From Thiobacillus sp. UBA6205 (GTDB lineage Bacteria > Pseudomonadota > Gammaproteobacteria > Burkholderiales > Thiobacillaceae), in NCBI GenBank assembly GCA_002421825.1, contig DISR01000058.1, positions 57,941 to 63,606 of the forward strand: a DNA stretch of 5,666 nucleotides. Reading direction: 5' to 3'. The position numbers were made by a program, and so were the translations under genes. This document shows, in pieces, positions 1 through 5,603 of this stretch. Each line of letters begins with the position of its first letter. Position 1 is the stretch's first letter. The notes below the pieces were generated by a model, which worked only from the letters and a program-made list of their open reading frames with translations, was not told the origin of the DNA and ran no database searches.

Positions 1-156
1 GGCCGCCTCCCCACCCTGGAAGAGCAGGAGCAGGACTACATCAACTGGGTGCTGCAGGAAGCCGGCGGCAACCAGACGCTCGCCGCGCAGATGCTCGGCA
101 TCGACCGGGTTTCGTTGTGGCGGAAGCTCAAGCGCTACGAAGTGGAAAAGGGCTGA
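1..156 (+). CDS. C-terminal end of a Fis-type HTH transcriptional regulator (partial)
   Basis: The reading frame is open from base 1 to a TGA at 154-156, giving the last 51 residues of a protein that begins outside the window. The visible part is a Fis-type helix-turn-helix (HTH_8): an acidic lead-in (LEEQEQDYI), the helix WVLQEAGGN, then QTLAAQMLGIDRVSLWRKLK as turn and recognition helix. This module is the DNA-binding end of NtrC-type sigma-54-dependent activators and of short Fis-type response regulators (PrrA/RegA/ActR). Spacing to the stop is normal, so the C-terminus looks intact. Which subclass it is cannot be decided, because the receiver and any AAA+ domain lie upstream. The next gene is convergent, so nothing here ties the regulator to the other genes. 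Family call is firm; full identity is unknown. Confidence 0.85.
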   Translation, partial: GRLPTLEEQEQDYINWVLQEAGGNQTLAAQMLGIDRVSLWRKLKRYEVEKG

Positions 157-214
157 GGCTGGCAATCCAATCCCTGGCTGGGCCGCATTCCGCACCACCC
201 CGATTCACCTGCAC

Positions 215-2047
215 TCATAACGGCCACACCACTAGCAGCATGGGGATGCTCACCGCGAACACGATGATCTCCACCGGCAAGCCGAGGCGCCAATAGTCGC
301 CGAAGCGGAACCCACCGGGCCCCAGGATCAATGTGTTGTTCTGATGCCCGATCGGCGTCAGGAAAGCACAGGAAGCGCCGATCGCCACCGCCATCAGGAA
401 CGCATCGGCGTTGACGCCCAGCGCATTGGCAGTCCCGATTGCGATTGGGCACATGACGGCTGCGGTCGCCGCATTGTTCATCAGGTCGGACAGCGTCATC
501 GTGACCACGAGCACCAGGGCCAACGCGATGATCGCATGCCCTTGTGCCACGCTCTCCAACAGGAAGCGCGCGATCAGGTCAGCAGTGCCAGTAGCTTCCA
601 TCGCACCTGCCACCGGGATCAGCGCCGCGAGCAGCACGATCACCGGCCAATCCACCGCCTCGTAAACCGCGCGCGGCGGCACCGTGCGCAGCGCCATCGA
701 AGCCAGCACACCGGCCGCGAACGATATCGCCGCCGGCAGCAGCCCGAAGGCCGCACCGCCCACCGAGGCGGCCATGATGCCGCCGGCCGCGATCGCCTTG
801 CGCTTGTCCGGAATGCGCAACTCTCGCTCGGCCAGCGGCACGCAGCCGGAATCGGCCGCGAATTCGCCCAGGGTCTCGGAGGGCCCTTGCATCAGCAAAA
901 GATCGCCCGGCCGGATTTTCAGCGTGCGCAGCCGTGCCACGGTGCGCGCCCCCTGGCGCGAAACCGCCAGCAGGTTGATGCCATAGCGCGTACGCAGCAG
1001 GATGTCGCTGGCCGAGTGTCCCGCCAACGGCGATGCCGGCAATACGGCGAACTCCATGAGCACGATATCGTCGGCAGCTTCGTTCTGATTCTCTTTGTCG
1101 TCGGGCCTGGCCGTGGCATCCTCGCCGCGTGCTTCGCCGCCCTCCTGCTTGTCTGCATGCTTGGCCTCTTCCAGCGTCAGCCCGAGATTGGACAATACGC
1201 TCGCCAGCGCTTCGGCCTCGGCCTCGATGACCAGAATATCGCCCGGCCGCACGATGCGCCTCGGGTTCGGCGCAGTCATGCGCACTTCATTGCGCACCAA
1301 GCCGACCACCTGGGCGTCGGCTTCCTCGATCAACTGTTCGATTGCATGCAAGGTCATCCCGGCAGCCTTGCTGCCCTCTGGCACCCGGGCTTCGGTCAGA
1401 TAAGCGCCGGCATCGAAGCCTTCGGTGCCGGACTGCCTGCGCACCGGCACCAGGCGCCAGCCGATCAGTGCAACGAATGCGACGCCGGTCGCGGCCACTG
1501 CCAGCCCCACGGGGGTGAAATCGAACATGGAAAAGGTGCCCGCACCGGTCTGGCTGCGAAAGCCCGACACGATCAGGTTCGGCGGCGTGCCGATCAGCGT
1601 CGTCATGCCGCCGAGGATCGAGCCGAATGCCAGCGGCATCAGCACCCGCCCCGGCGGCATGTCCTGGCGCGAGGCGATCTGGATCGCCACCGGCATCAGC
1701 AGCGCCAGCGCACCGACGTTGTTCATGAATGCCGACAGCACCGCGCCGACAACGGTCAGCGCCGCAATGGCCAGCGTCGGCCCCGCCCTGGCAGGCAGCA
1801 CGACCCGCGCCAGCGCATCGACCGCACCCGAAGTCTGCAGCCCGCGGCTCAGCACCAGTACGCAAGCCACCGTGATCACGGCCGGATGGCCAAACCCGGC
1901 GAAAGCCTCGGCCGGCGCGATCAATCCGAACAGCACACAGGCCAGCAAGGCGCCGGCGGCAACCATGTCATGGCGCCAGCGCCCCCACAGGAACATCGCG
2001 ACCGTCGCGATGAGAATGACAAGAATCAGGCTCTGCTCGCCCGTCAT
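215..2047 (-). CDS. SLC13/DASS-family permease with two internal RCK_C (TrkA_C) domains
   Basis: A 610-residue inner-membrane anion permease, probably sodium- or proton-coupled. Both membrane halves carry the family's repeated motifs: MNN at residues 108-110 followed by GTPPNLIVS near 153-161, and DLMNN at 521-525 followed by FLTPIGHQNN near 562-571. Between them is a cytosolic region with two RCK_C-like domains (about 210-290 and 330-405), each ending in an IxRPGD motif, joined by a very acidic, low-complexity linker (about 295-328). This architecture is common in bacterial SLC13 permeases and in SAC1/SLT-type sulfate transporters; the substrate cannot be read from the sequence. I chose the ATG at 2047 because GGAGGA (2057-2062) lies 9 bases upstream. 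The in-frame ATG at 2056 directly abuts that site and would add three residues. It is separated from the chr operon by a terminator, so it is probably transcribed on its own. Confidence 0.9.
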   Translation of the reverse strand: MTGEQSLILVILIATVAMFLWGRWRHDMVAAGALLACVLFGLIAPAEAFAGFGHPAVITVACVLVLSRGLQTSGAVDALARVVLPARAGPTLAIAALTVVGAVLSAFMNNVGALALLMPVAIQIASRQDMPPGRVLMPLAFGSILGGMTTLIGTPPNLIVSGFRSQTGAGTFSMFDFTPVGLAVAATGVAFVALIGWRLVPVRRQSGTEGFDAGAYLTEARVPEGSKAAGMTLHAIEQLIEEADAQVVGLVRNEVRMTAPNPRRIVRPGDILVIEAEAEALASVLSNLGLTLEEAKHADKQEGGEARGEDATARPDDKENQNEAADDIVLMEFAVLPASPLAGHSASDILLRTRYGINLLAVSRQGARTVARLRTLKIRPGDLLLMQGPSETLGEFAADSGCVPLAERELRIPDKRKAIAAGGIMAASVGGAAFGLLPAAISFAAGVLASMALRTVPPRAVYEAVDWPVIVLLAALIPVAGAMEATGTADLIARFLLESVAQGHAIIALALVLVVTMTLSDLMNNAATAAVMCPIAIGTANALGVNADAFLMAVAIGASCAFLTPIGHQNNTLILGPGGFRFGDYWRLGLPVEIIVFAVSIPMLLVVWPL

Positions 2048-2056
2048 TGAAGCCAT

Positions 2057-2062
2057 TCCTCC
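2057..2062 (-). promoter_or_regulatory. Ribosome binding site deciding the permease start
   Basis: On the minus strand this reads GGAGGA, a strong Shine-Dalgarno sequence. It leaves 9 bases to the ATG at 2047 but none to the in-frame ATG at 2056, so the downstream ATG is preferred. Confidence 0.65.
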
Positions 2063-2130
2063 ATTGATACTCGCGCCAGCCGCCTAATGCGCGCTACATA
2101 CTGTTGCGCTTGCAGGGGCCGGCCGCAGAG

Positions 2131-2173
2131 AAAAAAACGCGCCCAAATCGACAGCTTCAGGCTTGAAGGGCGC
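2131..2173 (-). terminator. Intrinsic terminator of the chr operon
   Basis: Read on the minus strand, GCGCCC (2173-2168) pairs perfectly with GGGCGC (2144-2139), followed by one G and a run of seven T (2137-2131). The 23-base loop contains its own 5-bp hairpin (CTTCA / TGAAG), so the whole folds as a branched or stacked stem. It begins 49 bases after the stop of the ChrB-domain gene and faces the right way to end transcription from chrA through that gene. It also insulates the downstream permease gene. Confidence 0.8.
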
Positions 2174-2222
2174 TGAGCATCATGCCTTCCGTTGCCAACC
2201 AGCATTGCCTATCGCCAGAGGG

Positions 2223-2660
2223 TCAACTGTGCGTTTCCCCCCTGGCAGTTTTCAACCAGGCATACAGCGCGTCATATACCTGCATTCCCTGCTTCAGCAT
2301 TTCATGGTCATCCCGATACATCTTCGACAACCCCAGCGAAATCGCCAGCAGGCCCGCGCATTGCGGAGCAAGTTCCGGGCGGCCGGTGTCCGCCCCGCGC
2401 ACGATCACGGCCAGGTCCTGCAGCACCGGATCGCCGAGATCGTGAAGCCTGAGAAAGGCATCGAAGCTGCACAGTTCGCCGACATGGCCATGCGCCACGC
2501 CCGGTATGTCGTAAGGAATCGCGCCCGCCGCCTCGGCGACCTGCATGACCTCGGCCGCCGGAACATAGAGGAACTCGGCCTCCGGGTCGATGAAGCGCGC
2601 CACCAGCCAGGGACAGGCGATGCGGTCGATCTTGGGCCGCTCGCGCGTCACCCACTTCAT
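2223..2660 (-). CDS. Stand-alone ChrB C-terminal (chromate resistance, Chrome_Resist) domain protein
   Basis: A 145-residue soluble protein consisting of the C-terminal domain of ChrB-type chromate-resistance proteins. The signature is the RIACPWLVARFIDPEAEFLY segment at residues 13-32, with Cys16, Arg22, Asp25 and Glu29, followed by a HGHVGELCSFD stretch (57-67) containing His57, His59, Glu62 and Cys64, and a GAD motif near 89-91. Full ChrB proteins are roughly twice as long and have an N-terminal part linked to regulation; that part is absent here, so the protein is unlikely to be a classical ChrB repressor. The ATG overlaps the stop of the rhodanese gene (ATGA, 2657-2660) and has no clear Shine-Dalgarno, which suggests translation by re-initiation. 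The open frame continues upstream of this ATG only as an out-of-frame reading of the rhodanese gene. Family call is strong; the biochemical activity is not known to me. Confidence 0.88.
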   Translation of the reverse strand: MKWVTRERPKIDRIACPWLVARFIDPEAEFLYVPAAEVMQVAEAAGAIPYDIPGVAHGHVGELCSFDAFLRLHDLGDPVLQDLAVIVRGADTGRPELAPQCAGLLAISLGLSKMYRDDHEMLKQGMQVYDALYAWLKTARGETHS

Positions 2661-3031
2661 TTGCTGTCGAGCTTGCCGCCCGCCGCCTTGTAGCCTTCGA
2701 TGCCGCCCTCGATGAAGCGCGCCTTGATGCCTTCCGCGTGCAGGCGGTCGACCACGCTGTTCGACACGCTGCCGCCGCGCACGCAATAGATCACCACGTT
2801 GTGGGTCCTGGGCACGGCGCCGACCCAGGCGTCGATTTTTTCCGGGTCCTTCCAGAACGCGCCGGGGATGATTTCGTGCGAGGCGGCGTAGTCGGCCTCC
2901 CGCCGCACGTCCAGCACCAGCACATCGTCGGGTTTGACCTTGGCCGGATGGATGCTGCGCGGCATGTCCGGGCACTTGTCGGTGGGGTTGGCGCAGCCGC
3001 AGCGCTTGGGTGCCTGATTGTTGTCTTCCAT
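2657..3031 (-). CDS. Single-domain rhodanese (sulfurtransferase) with an N-terminal Cys motif
   Basis: A 124-residue cytosolic rhodanese-like protein. Family marks are LDVRREADY (residues 40-48), HEIIPGAFW (52-60), the active-site loop starting at Cys83 (CVRGGSVS, 83-90) and FIEGGIEGYKAAGG at the end. Rhodaneses form a persulfide on the loop Cys and pass sulfur to thiol acceptors; the Cys is present, so activity is plausible. The first 22 residues are extra and carry Cys11, Cys13 and Cys20 (CGC then C), a possible metal- or thiol-binding site. The ATG at 3031 has GAGGA (3036-3040) 4 bases upstream. It follows chrA by 12 bases and overlaps the ChrB-domain gene by ATGA, so the three form one translational unit. 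Proteins that fuse a rhodanese to this ChrB domain exist in other bacteria, which supports a joint role in chromate resistance. The actual sulfur acceptor is unknown. Confidence 0.9.
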   Translation of the reverse strand: MEDNNQAPKRCGCANPTDKCPDMPRSIHPAKVKPDDVLVLDVRREADYAASHEIIPGAFWKDPEKIDAWVGAVPRTHNVVIYCVRGGSVSNSVVDRLHAEGIKARFIEGGIEGYKAAGGKLDSK

Positions 3032-3043
3032 GCTGTCCTCGAC

Positions 3044-4384
3044 TCAAACAAATAAGGTATAAGCCAGCCCGAGCAGGGCGCACACGCCGATCACCTTCAT
3101 GATGTCGGCCTTGTATCTCCATAGTGCCACGAAGGCGGCAATGGCGACGATGACCGGGAACCATTCGAAGGCCCCGGCAAAGGGTTCGGCTGTACTGCCC
3201 TGCGGCCAGAAAGTATGCCACGCGAAGAATACCGCGAGATTCAGGATCACGCCGACCACGGCGGCGGTGATGCCGAGCAGCGGCGCGGTGAACCTGATCT
3301 CGTTGCGCGTGGCCTCGACCAGCGGCCCGCCGGCGAGGATGAACAGGAAGGACGGCAGGAAGGTGAAAAAGGTCGCCACCGCCGCGCCGGCAATGCCGCC
3401 GGCAATGGCGTTGCCGAACACGCCCTTCGCCACGCCGCCGAGATAGCCCACCCAGGTGACGATCATGATCAGCGGGCCCGGGGTGGTTTCGCCCAGCGCC
3501 AGGCCGTCCATCATCTGCGGACCGGTAAGCCAGCCAAACTGCTCCACCCCGCCCTGGTAGACGTAAGGCAGCACGGCGTAGGCGCCGCCGATGGTGAGAA
3601 AGGCCGCCTTGGTGAAGAACCCGCCCATGTCGGCAAGCGTTTGCTCTCTGCCGATGACGATCATGGCAATAATCCAGATCAGAACGAAGGCAGCCGCCTT
3701 CAGCACGAGCCTGCTCCAGGAGAATTTCGCATGCGCCGGCGTCGGGGTGTCGTCATCGATGATCGCGGCGCCGTAGCTCTTGTGGCTGGCGCCATGGGCG
3801 CCTCCCACGCCCTTGAACTTGCCCGGCAGAAACTTGCCGCCGAGCGCGCCCAGCACGCCCGCCGCCAGCACGATCCAGGGAAAGCCGATGTCGAACACGA
3901 AAATGCCGACGAAGGCCAGCGCCGCCATGGCCCACAGCACTTCATTGTCCAAGGCGCGCGAGCCGATGCGCCAGGCCGCGAACAGCACGATCGCCACCAC
4001 CGCGGGCTTGATGCCGTAGAAAATGCCCTGCACCAGCGGCACGTCACCCCAGGCGAGATAAATGCCGGCAAGCAGCGACAGCAGCGCGAAGCCCGGCAGG
4101 AAGAACAGCACGCCGGCGACGACTGCGCCGCGAATGCCATGCATCAGCCAGGCGATGTAAATGGCGAGCTGGGTCGCCTCCGGCCCCGGCAGCAGCATGC
4201 AGTAATTGAGCGCGTGCAGGAAGCGGTGTTCGGAAATCCAGCGGCGCTTCTCTACCAGTTCCTGGTGCATGATGGAAATCTGTCCGGCGGGGCCGCCGAA
4301 GCTGATGAAGCCGAGCTTGAGCCAGTATTTGAATGCTTCGCCCAGGGAAACGGGCGCGGGGACTGTCTGTTGTGCGGTGTCCAA
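3044..4384 (-). CDS. chrA: Chromate efflux transporter ChrA (long, two-domain CHR family)
   Basis: A 446-residue inner-membrane transporter of the CHR family, which exports chromate from the cytosol. It has the two homologous halves typical of long-chain ChrA. The N half has GFISFGGPAGQI (residues 25-36), NYCMLLPGPEATQLA (60-74) and FLPGF (95-99). The C half repeats these as FLTIGGAYAVLPYV (262-275), DGLALGETTPGPLIMI (293-308) and FLPSF (342-346). A hydrophilic linker (about 190-222), rich in His, Gly and Asp, separates them. The start is a TTG at 4382-4384: GGAGGA lies 6 bases upstream, and the next Met (residue 39) would remove the conserved FGG motif. It leads the rhodanese and ChrB-domain genes. 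Its 109-base upstream gap holds hairpins and a possible promoter. Length is close to the family norm and nothing looks broken. Confidence 0.96.
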   Translation of the reverse strand: MDTAQQTVPAPVSLGEAFKYWLKLGFISFGGPAGQISIMHQELVEKRRWISEHRFLHALNYCMLLPGPEATQLAIYIAWLMHGIRGAVVAGVLFFLPGFALLSLLAGIYLAWGDVPLVQGIFYGIKPAVVAIVLFAAWRIGSRALDNEVLWAMAALAFVGIFVFDIGFPWIVLAAGVLGALGGKFLPGKFKGVGGAHGASHKSYGAAIIDDDTPTPAHAKFSWSRLVLKAAAFVLIWIIAMIVIGREQTLADMGGFFTKAAFLTIGGAYAVLPYVYQGGVEQFGWLTGPQMMDGLALGETTPGPLIMIVTWVGYLGGVAKGVFGNAIAGGIAGAAVATFFTFLPSFLFILAGGPLVEATRNEIRFTAPLLGITAAVVGVILNLAVFFAWHTFWPQGSTAEPFAGAFEWFPVIVAIAAFVALWRYKADIMKVIGVCALLGLAYTLFV

Positions 4385-4390
4385 GGAAAA

Positions 4391-4396
4391 TCCTCC
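4391..4396 (-). promoter_or_regulatory. chrA: Ribosome binding site supporting the TTG start of chrA
   Basis: The minus strand reads GGAGGA here, 6 bases before the TTG at 4384. No in-frame ATG lies close by, so this site decides in favour of the rare start codon. Confidence 0.75.
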
Positions 4397-4422
4397 AAGC
4401 GGTTGGATATGTTTTCAGATTG

Positions 4423-4432
4423 CCAAGCTTGG
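4423..4432 (-). promoter_or_regulatory. Palindrome CCAAGCTTGG upstream of chrA, possible operator
   Basis: A perfect 10-base palindrome lies about 40 bases upstream of the chrA start. A related, imperfect copy (CCAACCGCTTGG on the minus strand) sits about 20 bases nearer to the gene, just before and overlapping the Shine-Dalgarno. Two similar half-site pairs upstream of a metal-resistance operon could be a repressor site, but no known operator is matched, and short palindromes occur by chance. Confidence 0.25.
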
Positions 4433-4448
4433 ACGGGACACCGTCTTG

Positions 4449-4483
4449 CTGAAGAATTTCAGGATGCCGGGGGCTGGCGCCCC
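4449..4483 (-). other. Two small hairpins in the dinB-chrA intergenic region
   Basis: Two perfect 5-bp stems with 4-base loops lie side by side: GGGGC/GCCCC at 4470-4483 and CTGAA/TTCAG at 4449-4462. Neither is followed by a T run, so this is not a standard intrinsic terminator. They could shape the chrA mRNA leader, act as a weak or Rho-dependent end for the upstream pair, or protect processed RNA ends. The function is inferred only from position. Confidence 0.35.
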
Positions 4484-4492
4484 GACACGAAA

Positions 4493-4498
4493 ATTATA
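4493..4498 (-). promoter_or_regulatory. Possible -10 box (TATAAT) for chrA
   Basis: The minus strand has an exact TATAAT here, overlapping the stop codon of the dinB-like gene. A transcript starting a few bases downstream would have a leader of about 100 bases before chrA. The -35 region is weak: TTCCAA at 17-base spacing matches 3 of 6 consensus positions. It is therefore only a candidate for a chr-specific promoter. Confidence 0.3.
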
Positions 4499-5009
4499 TC
4501 GGCGTTTGCGCGGTTTTGGAACGCAGGTAATACAGATAATCCATCTCCGGCGCGATGCCGTCCAGCTGCGTGATCGCCGTGGACACCTGGCCGCGATGGT
4601 GGTTGAAATGGGTGAGCATGTGGGTCAGCACGGCGGCGGCAGGCAGGGTATTCACCTTGCCGTTGCTGGCGGTGAACGTCACGTCCCGCATGAACCAGCT
4701 TTCGTCCTGTCCGGCAAGCCACTCGGCCATGGCGGCGAGGTTTTCGCGCAGGCCCCGTTTCAGGGCTCCCCAGTCTTCGACCTGGATCATCCTGAAATCG
4801 GGGACGACGGGCTGGCCGGTCAAGCGGCCCATCCATACGCGGTTGACCAGCAGCAGGTGGTCGACGGTGTGATGGATGCTGCGAAAGAACAGGCCGTGAT
4901 CCTGACGGCGCTGCGCCTCGGAAAGCTTGTCCAGCTCGGCGAACAGCACCTCGTTGGCCCAGGCGTGGTAGCGCGCGAGGTCGACGAAATAATCGCGCCA
5001 GGCGCTCAT
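4494..5009 (-). CDS. DinB-family protein (DinB/YfiT-like putative metalloenzyme)
   Basis: A 171-residue soluble protein with the DinB four-helix-bundle pattern. Visible marks are YHAWANEVLF near the N-terminus (14-23), HHTVDHLLLVNRVW (46-59) and HMLTHFNHHRGQ (130-141). His47 or His51 together with His134 and His138 form the likely metal-binding triad of this superfamily. DinB/YfiT proteins include thiol-dependent transferases such as bacillithiol S-transferases and maleylpyruvate isomerases, while many members have no known function; the substrate here cannot be told. The ATG at 5009 overlaps the stop of the TlpA-like gene (ATGA, 5006-5009) and has AAGGA (5019-5023) 9 bases upstream. The frame stays open further upstream only as a shadow of the TlpA-like gene and the repeat. 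Despite the name, nothing suggests a DNA-damage role. Confidence 0.87.
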   Translation of the reverse strand: MSAWRDYFVDLARYHAWANEVLFAELDKLSEAQRRQDHGLFFRSIHHTVDHLLLVNRVWMGRLTGQPVVPDFRMIQVEDWGALKRGLRENLAAMAEWLAGQDESWFMRDVTFTASNGKVNTLPAAAVLTHMLTHFNHHRGQVSTAITQLDGIAPEMDYLYYLRSKTAQTPI

Positions 5010-5503
5010 GCGCGCAGTTCCTTGTCGAGCAAGGCCTTGAGCTTGACGAAATCCAGCTCGCCGATTTTCTTTTCCAGCAACGCGCCGTCCTTGCCGATGA
5101 TGAAGCTGGTGGGCGTGAGGCTCACGTTGCCAAAGGCCGCCACCGCCTCGCCCTTGAGGTCCATCGCCACCGGGAAGGGCAGCTGCCAGTCCTCGACGAA
5201 CTTCAGCACGTAATTGGGCGGGTCGTAGGGCATGGTCACGGCGATGATTTCGAAGCCCTTGTCCTTGTATGCCTTGTAGGTTTCGACCATGCCCGGCATT
5301 TCCTTGATGCAGCCGGGGCAGGAGGTGGCCCAGAAGTTCACCAGCACCACCTTGCCGCGCAGGTCGTCGAGCGCGATCTTCTCGCCCTCGAGCGTGGTGA
5401 AGCTGGACGCCGGCGCCTGCGGCTTCGAGATGAGCGTATAGATCAGCGCGCCGACGACGAAGAAGGCGAGCAGCACGCCGACGATGAATTTGGTCTTGGT
5501 CAT
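5006..5503 (-). CDS. Membrane-anchored TlpA/ResA-type thioredoxin-fold protein
   Basis: A 165-residue protein with an N-terminal membrane segment (about residues 6-25, after MTKTK) that acts as an uncleaved anchor, so the thioredoxin domain faces the periplasm. The domain has the VLVNFWATSCPGC core, with redox Cys62 and Cys65 (CPGC), and the cis-proline loop LTPTSFII with Pro131. Such proteins reduce or isomerise disulfides in the periplasm, often for cytochrome c maturation or metal-site assembly; they are AhpC/TSA-redoxin relatives. I prefer the ATG at 5503. A TTG three codons upstream (5512) lies only 2 bases from the same GGAG (5515-5518), whereas the ATG is 11 bases from it, a little long. 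It overlaps the DinB-family gene by ATGA and is probably co-translated with it. A palindromic repeat lies just upstream. The specific target is unknown. Confidence 0.92.
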   Translation of the reverse strand: MTKTKFIVGVLLAFFVVGALIYTLISKPQAPASSFTTLEGEKIALDDLRGKVVLVNFWATSCPGCIKEMPGMVETYKAYKDKGFEIIAVTMPYDPPNYVLKFVEDWQLPFPVAMDLKGEAVAAFGNVSLTPTSFIIGKDGALLEKKIGELDFVKLKALLDKELRA

Positions 5504-5524
5504 GAGTGGCAAAGCTCCAGTACG

Positions 5525-5592
5525 GGATTGCCGCGTCGGCTTCGCCTCCTCGCAATGACGTCATTGCGAGGGCCGCAGGCCCGTGGCAATCC
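5525..5592. repeat. Dispersed-type palindromic repeat element (REP/BIME-like)
   Basis: A 68-base imperfect inverted repeat bounded by GGATTGCC (5525-5532) and GGCAATCC (5585-5592). The centre, 5548-5571, is a perfect 24-base palindrome around TGACGTCA. Each arm also has its own small hairpin: GGC/GCC with a TTC loop at 5538-5546 on the left, and GGGCC/GGCCC with a GCA loop at 5570-5582 on the right. The arms differ by a 2-base gap and several substitutions. From memory, repeats with these ends and this core are scattered in intergenic regions of many proteobacteria; that cannot be checked within this window, which holds only one copy. It fills most of the gap between the TlpA-like gene and its upstream neighbour and may influence mRNA ends or stability. 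Confidence 0.75.
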
Positions 5593-5603
5593 ATGGGTTT
5601 TCA

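Noticed and set aside
160..169. Ten bases (TGGCAATCCA) identical to the right end of the repeat at 5584-5593, possibly a repeat remnant
   Set aside because: The flanking bases do not match the rest of the repeat, and a 10-base match is too short to claim a decayed copy.
157..214. A possible bidirectional terminator between the convergent regulator and permease genes
   Set aside because: No stem of useful length followed by a T run could be found on either strand.
344..2050. A 568-codon open frame on the plus strand opposite the permease
   Set aside because: Its translation is dominated by Arg, His and Gln with no recognisable domain, as expected from the antisense of a GC-rich gene. The minus-strand permease has clear family motifs.
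2063..2130. A promoter for the permease, for example TATGTA as a -10 box
   Set aside because: No acceptable -35 hexamer at normal spacing; the match is too weak to report.
2661..3221. Upstream extension of the ChrB-domain frame to 332 codons
   Set aside because: The extension is an out-of-frame reading of the rhodanese gene and the end of chrA; its translation has no domain, while the rhodanese frame is intact.
3215..4573. A 452-codon open frame on the plus strand opposite chrA
   Set aside because: Low-complexity Arg/His/Glu-rich translation; antisense shadow of chrA.
5010..5594. Upstream extension of the DinB-family frame to 366 codons, through the repeat
   Set aside because: The added part is an out-of-frame reading of the TlpA-like gene and the palindromic repeat. 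The ATG at 5009 has a Shine-Dalgarno and gives the normal family length.
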